From: Pseudovirgaria hyperparasitica
Taxonomy: Eukaryota > Ascomycota > Dothideomycetes > Acrospermales > Acrospermaceae
Length of the DNA: 64,000 nucleotides
NCBI RefSeq assembly: GCF_010093815.1
Contig: NW_022985552.1
Location: forward strand, 1,027,736-1,091,735
Direction of reading: 5' to 3'
Shown here: positions 32,539 through 44,948 of the stretch, one piece after another
Layout: the number at the start of each line of letters is the position of its first letter
Position numbering within the stretch: position 1 is the first letter of the stretch
Notes under the pieces: model-generated
Seen by the model: the letters and a program-made list of their open reading frames with translations, nothing else
Databases searched by the model: none
What the model was told of the DNA's origin: nothing
Translations under genes and position numbers: made by a program

Positions 32539-35500
32539 GTATACTCGCTTCTACTATAGTAGCGAAAGTATCTATGTCTAGAACCTCCTCCGCTATAGTA
32601 ACGGAAAGAGTATTTTCCTTAGTAGGACGGGCTATAAGCTTAGTACGGCTAGAATAGTAGTGTTAAGAGTAACCGTTTTATTTATAACTATAGTAGTAGA
32701 GTAATTATAGTATTTTAGGTTTAGAATAATCTTTAGACTTATAACCGACGTCTTAATAGTTATTATAGATAAGAGGCGTTCCTTTAGGGTAGTCGACTAC
32801 TTTATATCCGATAGTATTATATATATAATAGGTTATAGATTTCCTTTACTTACGTCCTAGCCTTTCTTCGCGTACTTTACTAATACCGAAAGTAGGGCGA
32901 CCACGCGCTAGGTTTAGTATATATCGAAGGGGAGGTAGATTTCCAAGCGTTATAGTATTACATATATAGACCGCTCTTTACTTATAGTATTTCTTCTAAA
33001 GTTCGCGGAGAACGTCTTAAAGATACTCTTATTATTTAAGTAAGAGGACGTTAGTAATAACTACTATAACTTGTCTTACGCGCGTAATAGAGACGATATT
33101 TCGATTTAGCTCTATAAGGAACCTAACTCGGCTAGTTTAAACTAGGTCGATAAGGACGATATTACTATTATAACCTTAGAATCTATCCTAAGATCGCCAT
33201 TAGATAAGTTACTATATCTTTTTAGGGAGTGCGTTAAAACGAGCTTAGTCCGCGTTAGCTAGGACTTCTAGAAGTAAGGTATAGACCATGGTTTTAAATA
33301 ACTCTCGTTAAGCGGCGTATACGTAGATATATAGAATATAACTAAGATCGATATCTTATAGAAAGAGCTCTATAATTACCTATTAGGTGAAACGTAATAA
33401 ATCTAAGTTATATTTTAAGCTGTTTATCGTAAATGCCCGATCTCCGTTAACTACCGCGACTACTATATATTAGTATCCCGGGAGATAGAATACCTTCTAT
33501 ATAGCGTCGGCGAGAGAGTAGTTAACGTTTACCGCCATGCGAGAAGAAGCGGTTAATTTACCTAAATAGGCGATATTAGAGATAACGTTAATAATACTTA
33601 GAACGGATCGTTCTAATTCTATAAGACGAGTTAAAGGGAAACCGTATTATAGAAGCCGCTTCATAAGCGAAATACTCTAATTTACTACCTATACGTTAAG
33701 ATTATTTACATGGTAAGTATTAAGTTAGCGTAGGTCGCTAATATAGATAAAAGTTAGTTACTAATCTATTATCGTATAATTAATAATAACTCTAAGTATA
33801 TTACTTTCTAGTATATAAGTTACCTCTTCTATAACTACTAAGATCGGATAGATATTACGAGCGATTTTAGTAATGTTCATTATATAAGGCGTTTCTATAT
33901 ATACTTAAGCTTAAGTAGTAATAAGGTCCTAAACCGTATTATATAGTTCCGTTATACGTTTATAGTCTTCTAAGGTAAAATCTTCTTTTCTACTATAACG
34001 GTAGTAAAGAGATCGGAGAGACTTAGTAGTATCTTTCTTAAAGTCTAAAGGAAGCTATTCGTATTAGTAACGGGATATAACTAGACTAACGACTTTAAGT
34101 ACTATATATCCGGTGTAAAGCTTCTATAGGCGTGCTTATAGGTCGGATATAAACTCGGATAGTTGCTCGTTATGTTCTTTCTATACTTAAGATAGTATAG
34201 CGCTACTAATAGTCTTATCCTATTTAGTACCAATTAATGGTTCGCCCTATCTTTGTTTCTCGGCCCTTACGAGGAAGATTCCTTAGTTAACGTTATCCGG
34301 GTAACGGCGGATTACCATAGGTAACTTAGAAGATTTAACTCGTTTAATCTAGACTTTAATAAACGTATATACTTTGGCGGTAGCATCGTCGTAGGTTAGA
34401 TTAGTTAGATAGACTATAAGATACGAATAATATCGACGTGTCTACGTTACTAACCTTAGTAGAAGGTACGTAGTTTATTTAGCGATTGGAATAATAGCTT
34501 TAGCCGTATAAGTTATCACGAAATCGCCTCCGTTCTTATCGATTAAGATTATAGATAATATAATATAAAGCTACTAATAGCTTTTACCTGCTCCTCCAAG
34601 GCCTTATAGAATAAAATAACCGTCTAGTACTTTTCGTATGTTTTCGTAGGCTTTCTACTACTAATTGGAAAGCTACTCTTTAATAAACCTTTAAATATTA
34701 CGAAAAGGTCGTTAGTCTTTAACGTATCGTATATAATTAAGGCTTTTAAGCGATAGGAAGTTATTACCTAGAATAACATCCTAAACGGTCGACGGTAATA
34801 GCGATAGCACTATGGTAGGGATCGTACTAGCCGAAGGTAGCTAAAATTCATTCTCCTTATCGCTTACGGCATTTAATAAGGTCTTATCTTTATTATTTTC
34901 GCTATTATTTCCTTGAATTAAGTTTATAGTTAAATTAGTTATATTACTTGGTTTATTATTTATAACGACCTCCTCTTCGAGCACTTTATTCTCTCGTACT
35001 TATTAGTATACTATTCTAATAATAGATGCTTATAAAGCGGGCTGCGTTAACTTTTAATAGGTGTTTATCTATTATTTCACGAGCTTATCGTATATCTATA
35101 TCGAGACGAGTGCAGGAACTTTATTAAAGTTACCTAGCGCGATAATAGATAAATCGATAGAGTCTAAGCTTGTGTCGCTCATGCGGATAAAATACCCTAG
35201 GTACTTTTTATAAGAAGTAGTGATAGCACGTATAAGAATAGGGTTATTAGATAGTAGTATAGTTAGATAGAATAATAGGGTGTATTCTATTATAGAACGA
35301 ATTACTACCGAACCCTTTTAGTAGGAATCCGAGAGTATATATATAAAGGGACGCCGATCTATCTAGCACGTAACTATTTACCGCCCTTCCCGCCACCTCC
35401 TAACCCTATTAGCTAAGGTACGTACGGATCGGGTTATACCTAAGGCTAAGTCCTAATAGTACGTAGTAGAGGTACCGGAAGCTCTAGTTCCTTTAGGGGA

Positions 35501-35592
35501 CGCTTAACGAGGTCGATAAGTTTTAAAGCGAAGCATTTAAAAGGAAGTACTCCAGGTCGGAGTCGGAGGATTTTAGCTCGGTAGACATTATC
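32539..35592 (-). mobile_element. Decayed element with helicase-like P-loop (possible Helitron-type)
   Basis: Minus-strand coding traces lie between element 1 and the next gypsy element. At 34580-34603 the minus strand reads GLGGAGKS, a Walker A motif. It is preceded by YENIRKVLDGYFIL and followed about 25 residues later by FVITYTAKAIIPIA, which resembles the motif Ia region of Pif1-type helicases. A possible initiation codon is at 35588-35586. The region is split by a solo LTR (35231-35458), and its upstream flank appears to continue at 44331. No Rep/HUH motif or Helitron ends were found, so the class is tentative. Confidence 0.4.
35231..35458 (-). repeat. Solo LTR of the 53.4-60.8 kb gypsy family
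   Basis: A 228 bp copy, the same length as the LTRs at 53439 and 60595. The flanking 5-mers are GCACG and GTACG, identical except for one C-to-T change at CpA, consistent with a RIP-altered target duplication. Confidence 0.85.
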
Positions 35593-35732
35593 TATTAGGT
35601 ACGTGCCTACCAGTTAATTATACATGTATATAGTAGTCATATATAAGTAGTATACTCCACCCTTGAAGTAGTAGCTTTAAGATTCGGTCCTTTTAGTATA
35701 GTTGGTTGGTGCGTAGAGCCCGCCTCCTTATA
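35593..35732 (+). repeat. TRIM-family LTR copy, inverted relative to the others
   Basis: 140 bp matching the reverse complement of the repeats at 25410, 42738 and 43176. It lies 4 bp from the left LTR of element 2. The flanking 5-mers (TTATC, TAAAT) do not match, so it is not a clean solo insertion. Confidence 0.75.
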
Positions 35733-35736
35733 TAAA

Positions 35737-35976
35737 TGTAAGGATTATAGACATAGAATAGTAGTCTAACAGGTCATAGGAGGATTCGGGAATATATTTA
35801 AAAGGGTAGTCTACTCTCTTAACGAGGTTAATTCCTAAAGAGTAGAAATTAAGTATATACGGCCTACTTATATAGTAGTCTTACTTATTCTAGCTGGCTT
35901 ACCCTAGGTCCACCTATTACGGACCGTACTAGACCATAGTATTCTAGTTAAGTCTATCCTAGTATTAGCCCTAATA
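35737..35976 (-). repeat. 3' LTR of element 2 (240 bp)
   Basis: Starts TGTAAGGATTATAG and ends CCCTAATA on the plus strand. A full-length match to 44091-44330. Confidence 0.85.
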
Positions 35977-36449
35977 ATATCCTTCTTCTTTTTATGCTTC
36001 GCCCTAAAGTACTTAGCTATATATAAATCCGTAATTCTATAAGCGTTATATTTATACGCGCATCTAATTAAATCTATATAATGTTATTAATAGTCTTTAT
36101 ATTAGTAAACTTAAGCTCTAGTTTACTTTTATTTATATATACGCTTATCTCTTACTTTATAGCTACTACCTTAGAGGTAGCTCCGCGGGTTATATAACCG
36201 CTATATTAACTAAGCTTATATTTAGTTCTCTTATTCTAAATTTTCTTCTCTAGTATATCTATCTTACTCTTAAGATAAGTCGTTAATTCGTATACTATCT
36301 CCTTTAGTTTAGATCCGTTTAGATCTAGAGTAGTCTATTTTTATTAGAGCTGGTTCTATATAATCTATTCGCGTTATTATAGTTACTAATTTAGCTTCTT
36401 TAATCGCCTTTAAGGCTAAACGAGTATTCTACTCTTAGATCTCTAGCTA

Positions 36450-37170
36450 ACGTATATGTATAGATATCTAATACTAGTCCTATTTCTAAGCCTACCTCCT
36501 CCTCTTATAAGACTCGCTCTAAAGAGATTATCTCTACCCCGGCTATACCGGCTAAAAAATCCACTTATTATAGTAGTATAAAGGCGCGCTCTAAGTTAGA
36601 GAAGAAGGTAGCTAAGGCTACTACTACTATTACTACTAATATAGCTACTAGTCGCTCTAATCTAGATAATCCTAGTACTAGTATTACGGAAGAGATAGCT
36701 ATAAAGCCTATCTATATCTACTCGCGCTATCTATCTACTCTATCTTCTTTAGAGGATAAAGAAGATCTCGTTATAGATAATAATCGAGAGTTTATATCTT
36801 CGCCGCCTCGCTCTAAATACCATTTCTCTTTTTAGTCTAATATAGACTAACTTAGTCGCTCTAGGTTCTTTTAGAACCTTAATATTTACTCTAAACCTAG
36901 CTCTAGTAATAATAAGGTCTAGGTCGCCGAAGATACTAAACGTAGTTACGGTTTACGCTATAGGAAAACAGCGAACTATAGTTTAATATACTTTAAGTAT
37001 ATTAAGGCTTATACTACCGGCTCTAAATATCTCTTCCGCTCTAACTCTAGTATTAGCTATTACTCTACTAACCGCGACGGGCCTATATACCTAATCTTTA
37101 AGCTCCCTACCCGCTACCGCCGCTATACCATCCTTAGTAAAGTTTATCTTTAGATAAGTCTATTAGGCTA
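36450..37170 (+). pseudogene. Opposite-strand reading-frame relic beside the 3' LTR of element 2
   Basis: The plus strand, antisense to the pol genes of the element, gives long readable stretches such as KKVAKATTTITTNIATSRSN and TTGSKYLFRSNSSISYYSTN, followed by GPIYLIFKLPTRYRR, broken only by TAG/TAA. The first part is Ser/Thr/Lys/Arg-rich. No family is recognised. It could be an accessory gene of the element or an unrelated captured sequence. Confidence 0.4.
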
Positions 37171-40100
37171 TTTTAGTCTAGGGTAATCTAAAGTCGTCTA
37201 TACTAATACGTTTTTAGGTTCCTATTTATATATAAGATATATATAACGATCTTCGCGTCCGCGAGACTCTTGGTAGTTCTAGTAGTTATCTAGCTTCTAT
37301 ACGTAGAGAGTTTAGAGAGCGCTATAAGCTCTTTCTAGAGGTTATTAAAGTATAAGTTTAGAAACTATTAATTATTATTAACCTTAGCTTATAATTTTTA
37401 GTCGCCGCGAGATTCCTAGCGCTTAGGCTACCTATTCTAGAGAGTTAGTTTTAGCTACTAAGGCCGTAGAAGAGATTCGTGCTATTCCTTCCCGCCCGCC
37501 TTATACTACTAATAGGTCTCGTAAGAGATCTACTAGTTCTCCTTCTAAGTCACCTTATAAGAGGGTATATATTCTATTCTAGATTATTCTAGACCGCGTT
37601 AGCTAACTTTAGGTCTAGTCGCTCCGCTCTAGCACTTAGTCGTCGTCTTACTAGGCTCTAACTAAGCGCGTAGTTACTCTAGAGGATAAGGTCTCTAACC
37701 TCCGTCGCTCTATTACTTAGTTAGTTTATTTACTATACTCTAAGAGTAATAATAAGATAGAGGAGTAGCTCTATGGCTCTATTTACTAGGGTTTCTATAT
37801 AGTATATATTAGCTCTATCTACCTGGTTTCTATCCGTTTTAGTCCTTTTTAGACCGTTTAGATATCTATCTACTAGTTTTCTAGTAATTTAATTCTTAAC
37901 TTAATAATATTATATACGTTCTTATTTATTCTATAACTATTAAATTTTAGGTTCTAATTTCCTTTAAGTTACTTAAGTATAGGCATCGTATATAAATTGG
38001 TTTATCTCTCTAAATTATATTAGAGTACCCGAACTAGTAGCCTAGTAGTTATTAGTTCGGGTACTCTAACCTTTTATATTATATATCATAAGTTTAATTC
38101 CGTAGTAGAGTACCTTTTTAGTTTCTTAGTCCTATGTTCTTCTTATATATAATAGTCTATGTTAGTCTATTCTAGACTTCTCTATATTATTCTATTATAA
38201 TATATTACGTCGCGTGCCTATAACGGTTATTTACGTTTTCTTCGCGTTTAGTAACCGTATATCGCTTAAATTATAGGGCTGCCTTATAGAGTTTTCCTAG
38301 TATACGTTTAGAATTTATAATTCGATACTTCGTTCTCTACGGTATTCTTCTTCTTTTTATAATAGCCCCGACGGCGCTAGGTTTACGGTAGTAACGTGTT
38401 ATTCTATAACCTCTATTTATATATAGCTATCGTAGTACTTAAGATATATACCGTAGGTTTCTAGGTGTTCTTATCCTTGGTGTAGTTCTTCTAATAGATT
38501 CGATACTTTTAGATACCGTTCTTATCGAGCCTATATTTAATAATATAGTCTACTTTATACACGTCTAGTCTATCTTAGGGTATAATAGAGTATAATTATA
38601 CGTTCGTATATTTATACACGTTAGGTTAAAACCTTTTAAGTAATAAGACATGGAATACGTTATAGACTTTTATATCGTTTCCTAGGTCGAGCTCGTAGGC
38701 TCTTATACTAATATAACGTTTAATTCGGAAGGGACTAGCTATTTTATAATCGAGTTTTTTATTTACTCGCGATATTTATATATTACGAATATTAAGAAGG
38801 ACTTCGTCTCCCTTCTTATACGCTTAATCTTTAACTAATCTATTATAGTACTTTATATACGACTTATTTACTTACTAGATTATTACGCGATAGTTATGTG
38901 CGGTTTTAAAGATTTTAATCGCTAGTTCCTACGCGTGGACATTAACATCTATTATTCGGTCGAACTAGACCGTATAAGGTTCGAAACCTATCCTTAGACT
39001 ATATTCTAGGTTCGCCTAGAAGGGCGTAATACCTATTATACTATAACGACTATTATTATACGCGAATTCTACTATACTTAGTAGAGAGGCCTAGTCGTCT
39101 TATTTAAAATTATAGAATACACGAAGGTAGGCCTCGAGCGTTTAGTTCTATCGCTCTATCTAACTATCTATTTATAGATAGAATACTATTAATATATTTC
39201 TATTTATACCGGCCATTTCGTAGAATAACGTCTAGAATTTAGACGTGAATATACTCCCTCGGTCTATAACGATCCTTTTTAGTATACTATGGACCTTAAT
39301 AATCTTATTCTAGAATACTTATACTAGTTCTTTTAATATAATTATCTTCTATATAGAGACGTACCTAGATATCTTTATAAGTCTATCCACGATAATAAGA
39401 ATTAAATTATAACTTATTCTAAGTATCTTACTTAGAGGTAAGTTAACTATAAAATCTATAGTAATATCTTTCTATATAAAGAGGGGGACTAGTAGAGACT
39501 ATAAGTTCCTATATAGCTTATACCTAGGTGCCTTTATTCTTTAATAAATCGGATAAGTAGCTATCTATTCTTCGATATACTTAGGTATATCTTTCTAAAA
39601 ATAGTACTAACGAATCGAGCTTAGGGTGCGTATATACCCGAAATATTCTACTAGGTTAGCGTTATAGTATCGGCTAACTATAGTAAATTATACGTTACCT
39701 ATCGGTATATAGTACTTTCTATTATAGTAGAGTAAGCCGTCCACGAAGGTCTACTTATAGTCTACTTCGGTCTATAATAATCTATCTTACTATATTTTAT
39801 ATAACTTTAAAACTATTAGGTCTATCTTTTATAGATCCACGATTAACTAGGTAAGGTCTACTTAATATACACGCCGGGTACTATCGCCCTCTCTAATAGC
39901 GCTAATAAATGGCTCGCTAGGGACTTTGGTACCGCGTCTTTAGTTACTAGCTTCGGTCTTATAAATTTAATTACCGGCATTAGCGTTAGTATCTCGCTAA
40001 TTATTAGATAACTTATTATCTAACCTTATCCTTAAGAGTTAGGCCTATAGCTACTCTAGGACCCTATAGCTACTATAATTCTAGGCGCCTTCTTTATAGT

Positions 40101-40944
40101 TAGGTCTTCTTAATATTCTATTAGCTAGGTTTATACTTCTAGATTAATAGTAGATTATAAAGTAGAAATTTATAAGCTACTTAGCCTATTAAACCTATTA
40201 ACGATTTAAAACTATCGTACTTATAAATCCCTTTAAGTTATAGTAATTAGTTAGTAACTTAACGTTATATATAGTACCTTTAAGATAATATTACTACTAC
40301 TTAAACGACTCTACTATTACTAGTAGCTCTTAGTTATAAATAGTATATCTAGTCTCGACGTTAGCTATCTTACGCGAGAAGAACGTAACTAGATACTATT
40401 AGACCTTTTTAGACTCTATTAGTCTAGGCTAGAAGAGTATACCCGAGATTATAAATCCTAATATATTAGTTTCGACGCGAATAGGTTTAGTTAGGTCGAA
40501 GTACACTAGTAATAGAGCGGTTATAAATGCTTCTTTAATCTTCTCGAAGGATATTCTTTTAACCTTAGTTAATTTAATAGATTATAATTTAATATTACGC
40601 TATTTCTATCTACTATAGACCGTAATAGACGAGTCGGTAGTAGTAGTATATGTATTAAGTGGTACGGCTAAACGGGAGAAGTATTTAATAAATTTTTAGT
40701 AGTAGTTAGCGAAGCTAATAAAGACACGTATATCTCGAATGGATTTTAGTTTAGACTAGTCTATAATAGTAGTAACTCTATCTCTCTCTATAGTTATATC
40801 TTAATTAGTAATAATAAAGCTAAGAAAGTTAATATAGTTCTAATAGAACTCGTATTTAGATAGCTTAATATATAGCTTATACTTTTCTAGTCTATCTAGG
40901 ACTATATATACGTACTAGATATACTCCTCCTTATTATCTAAGAA

Positions 40945-41172
40945 GATAAGGATATTATCTAGGTATACAATATATGTCATGTCGAGTAGGCCTACTAGCG
41001 CGTTATTAATATACGCTTAGAAGGTACCTAGCGCGTTAGTTAGTCTAAAAGGGACCACGGTATACTTAAAGTATCTATAACGGGTCCTAAAAGCCGTTTT
41101 CTATTCGTCGCCTTCCTTAATATAAAGGCGATAGTAGGTGTTACATAGATTAAGCTTAGTAAAGATCTTTAT
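40945..41172 (-). pseudogene. Reverse transcriptase relic of element 2
   Basis: The minus strand reads FTKLNL, a stop in place of Trp, [29 protein letters not shown] and YLDNILIF, the gypsy RT core with YLDD changed to YLDN. Confidence 0.85.
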
Positions 41173-42737
41173 ACGTCCTAGTCTATTAATAGACTTAGAG
41201 ATAAGAGGTAGTAGATAACGATTCTTTTACGTGATATTATTTAGGCTATAGTAGTCGATATATAGATAGAGGCTCCTATCCTTCTTCTTTATAAAGAGAA
41301 TTAGAGCTCCGGCTAGAGATATACTAGGTCTAATCTATTCTCGCGTAAGGTTCTTTTCGATATATTCTCGAAGGGCTTATAACTTAGGTTCTAAAAGAGA
41401 GTAGATAGGTCTATATAGAGATTACTAGCCGTCTTCGAGATTAATAGTAAGGTTAGTAGGTTAGTATTAAGGTAGTTCGGAGGAATTAATCGCTAACGCG
41501 ATATATTAGTATATTTTATACTAATATAGTAGGTTTTCGTCCACTTTAATACTAAGCTTGCTATTTTATATAAGTAAGAGTATATAGATAGTAGAGATCG
41601 CCTTCTTATAATCTTTCTAGAATTATTTATTATTAATAAGCTATACTAGTTTCTATTAAGGTAGGTTTATATACTAGCTAGCTATCTTCTTAAGGAAGTC
41701 TAGTTTTAGGTTATATTTCTTAAGCTATAGTATACCTAGAATTATATTAAAGGGACTATCTACCACGATAAAGGTTAAGTAGTAGAGTTTCTATTTCCCT
41801 CCGCTATCCTAGATGCTATATTTAATAGTATAGGTACCGTATAACTTAATAGGACCGTCGATGCTATAGAATATAGTATCTATTAGAGCTTAGATATTAG
41901 CGTTAAGTTCTCGTGCTTATTAGGTCGATATAACGTTAGTGGCCGACCTACTATTAAGTATTATAGTCTAATATTATCCACGAGGGACCTCGATAGATCT
42001 AGCCTATAGTTTAATATACTATTTAGCGGATTACCTCTCTATTATAGTCGCGTCTACGAGTCACGAGGGTTTCTTATAGACTATTAGTTTTTTATATTCT
42101 ATACTAGGTAGTTAGACGCGATATATCCTAGCTACTAGTACTTATAGTATATAACTAGTTAGTTAGTTATATTAGTACTTAGTAGCTTCTCTAAACGGCA
42201 CTTAGGTACTATATAGTCTATTCTACTATAGGTATAGTAAGTAACTTTAGGTCGTTTATGCAAGTCGGTCCTTATATCTTAATATATTAATTAGTAGAGA
42301 GATCCATAATATAATCCGCGTGGTTTTAAATTTAAGGTATAGTAGTAGCCTTATAATGTCCCGCGAGATCTATTACTAAATTAGTTTTAGTTAGACGATT
42401 TTACATTAGATTAGATTGTTAGAGATAGTCGTATACTAGCGCGGCGTTAATTATTTATTATATACTAGTATCGCTCCGCGAGGTTTATAAGAGCTTAGAG
42501 ATCTATAGGGATTATTATTATAAGGTTAAGACGGTTCTTTATATTTAGGGCGAGAGACCGTTTAAAGTCGTCGTACTATCGAATTATATAATCTTCTTCG
42601 GCTTCTCTCTAGAGGGGCCGAAGGTATTTAAGGAGTTATAATAGTAACTAATTATCTCGTTATTAAGTCTTAAAGATATAGCTCTAGGCCTAGTCGCGTC
42701 GTTTAGTTCTATCGCTAAAATATTAGAGGAGAAATTC

Positions 42738-42877
42738 TATAAGAAGGCGGGCTCTACATACCAACTAACTATACCAAAAGGACCGAATCTTAAAGCTACT
42801 ACTTCAAGGGTGGAGTACACTACTTATATACGACTACTATACACATGTATAATTAACTAGCAGGCACGTGCCTAACA
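42738..42877 (-). repeat. 3' terminal repeat of the TRIM-like element (140 bp)
   Basis: Begins TATAAGAAGGCGGG and ends GTGCCTAACA on the plus strand. It matches 43176-43315 with a few transitions. Confidence 0.85.
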
Positions 42878-43175
42878 ATATCTCCCCTTTTCGAAGGCGC
42901 GTGTCCTTATACGTCGTGGGCATACTACCTCACGAAAGATAAACTAAACTAGCTGTAACGGGCCTAGTATAAACGATATACATACACAACCAATACTCGT
43001 AATGCCGCCTCTAGTACTAGACACGCTAACTTACCATAGTAACGTTACTACCATATTATCCGTTACGTATATAAAGCACACATAACGTAGTAAGCTAAAC
43101 GAAATTATACGAAATTTAATAATAGTTAACTAGACCGAGAGTTAAACCCGTGACCCCGTAGTAGCTTTAAGATTA

Positions 43176-43315
43176 TATAAGGAGGCGGGCTCCACGTACT
43201 AACTAACTATACTAAAAGAACCGAATCTTAAAGCTACTACTTTAAGGGTGGAGCATACTACTTATATACGACTACTATATACATGTATAATTAACTAGTA
43301 GGCACGTGCCTAACA
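43176..43315 (-). repeat. 5' terminal repeat of the TRIM-like element (140 bp)
   Basis: Begins TATAAGGAGGCGGG and ends GTGCCTAACA on the plus strand. Confidence 0.85.
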
Positions 43316-44090
43316 AATTCGGTGAACGTGTCCTAGTTATAGGCATCCTTAGAATATTTAATTTAGTGTACTATCTAACGTTCTAAAGGTATCGGGTTAA
43401 GGTAGTTCTAGGCGAATCTAATTTTATCGCTATCGTTCGTGAATAGATAGAAGAATCGGCTATATTAGTAAGCCTATACGTGGAAACTCTTTCTACTTTT
43501 ACTATTAAAGTAAGGTAGTTTCTTAGGTTAGGGTAATTAGGATAGTAGTAGACTAGAATAGATCGTTTTAGTTAGTATAGGTCTATATAAATATAGATTA
43601 GTCGTTACTAGAACTAAAGCGCGTAATATAGCTTTAAGTCTTATAGTATATCCTTAAGCTTCGTTAAGTTCGCGTAGTTATTACTTAAGTTAAACCTATC
43701 GTTACCTCTCTTCGTGTAGTCTAGTATATATATTATTATAAGGTATAGTTAATATTAGACGATTCTAATAGATTAACTCGTTAACATTAATAAGGTCTAG
43801 CCTTATATTAAGGTTAGATCTAGTATAGTTTAAACTAGACCGAGATAGAGTATAATAGACTCTATCCTTATATTCTATAACATCTTCTATAGTTATATAG
43901 AATATCGTACGAGTTATTAGTATAATAGCCTATAAGGTATAGTTATTAGTTAGGGTAGTTATAGGTAGACTATTCTCCTCGTTTAGGTTAGAAGAAGGTC
44001 TACTATAAGAGGCGGTACGACGGGTATTATAACGAGTAGTTAGAGCCATTTCTATAAACTACCGTCGTGCTATATAAAGAGGAATTAAAA

Positions 44091-44330
44091 TATAAGGATT
44101 ATAGATATAGGATAGTAGTCTAATAGATTATAGGAGGATTCGGGAATATCTTTAAAAGGGTAGTCTACTCTCTTAATAAGGTTAATTTCTAAAGAGTAGG
44201 AATTAAGTATATATAGTCTACTTATATAGTGGTCTCGCTTATTCTAGCTGGCTTACCCTAGGTCCACCTATCACGGACCGTACTAGACCATAGTATTCTA
44301 GTTGAGTCCATTCTAGTATTAGCCCTAACA
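44091..44330 (-). repeat. 5' LTR of element 2 (240 bp)
   Basis: A full-length partner of 35737-35976. On the minus strand it begins TGTTAGGGC. Confidence 0.85.
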
Positions 44331-44948
44331 TTATCGTTATACGCTAATAAGTTAACCTTAAGGTAAGTATTCGTTCCCGGTTCCATTTAGTAGAAGGCAT
44401 TAGGATTAATTAGCTTAATAATAGCTAATAGAGATTAAGTAACACCTAAGAGCTAAATATAGCCGACTATTACTAGCGAGAATTCTATAGAAGGTAGTTT
44501 AGCTTACTTATCCTAAAGCGAGCTAATACTAATATACGTTAAGTAATTAAATTTCTAGTTAAACGATTCGCGAAGGGGGACTATAACTTACGGCTATATG
44601 TCTAGTCTACTTATTATACCGTACTATATATAAGATATAGTAACATCTATATACTATACGCTAATCGGATCCTTCTTAAGCTCTAGTTCCGCGTTAAAAC
44701 GCGTGAAATCTTTCGCTTCTTTAAGAGCATACAAAATACGTATTATAGTAGGGGATTTTAGATTTCTAAAGTATTACTTAACTCGATTGTGAGTATCGTC
44801 CGGTCTAATAAAAGTAGATATAGCGAAACTACTACTAAGGAGTTCATCGATAGTAAAATAAATTACCTAGAAGCTACGAGGCACGAAGCTTTACTCCTTA
44901 ATAATATTCAAGAGTTTAGTTCTCTTATATTTCTTAATAATAAGTTTA
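44331..44948. other. Spacer between two head-to-head copies; probably displaced flank of the helicase-like element
   Basis: 618 bp without open frames. The 5-mer TTATC at its left end equals the 5-mer at 35588-35592. The spacer is therefore probably the sequence that once followed directly on 35592 before element 2 arrived. Nothing else was recognised. Confidence 0.45.

Larger units (their letters stand above)
42738..43315 (-). mobile_element. TRIM-like miniature LTR element, TSD AATTC
   Basis: Two direct 140 bp terminal repeats (42738-42877 and 43176-43315) enclose only 298 bp without coding capacity. Perfect 5-bp duplications AATTC lie at 42733-42737 and 43316-43320. On the minus strand a purine run AAAAGGGGAGA (42881-42891) sits just before the downstream repeat, as a polypurine tract should. 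A primer-binding site is not clear. The element is nested in element 2, and other copies of its LTR lie at 25410 and 35593. Confidence 0.85.
35737..44330 (-). mobile_element. Ty3/gypsy LTR retrotransposon, RIP-inactivated (element 2)
   Basis: Direct 240 bp LTRs at both ends; minus-strand reverse transcriptase at 40945-41172; a gag-like start codon just inside the right LTR (about 44048). The element is interrupted by a miniature LTR element at 42738-43315. A plus-strand reading-frame relic lies next to its 3' LTR. The right flank is TTATC; the same 5-mer occurs on the left only beyond the adjoining TRIM-family LTR (35588-35592). Confidence 0.8.

Noticed and set aside
43100-43170. tRNA gene inside the TRIM core
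   Set aside because: Only a B-box-like stretch is seen; no A-box, cloverleaf or anticodon arm could be drawn.
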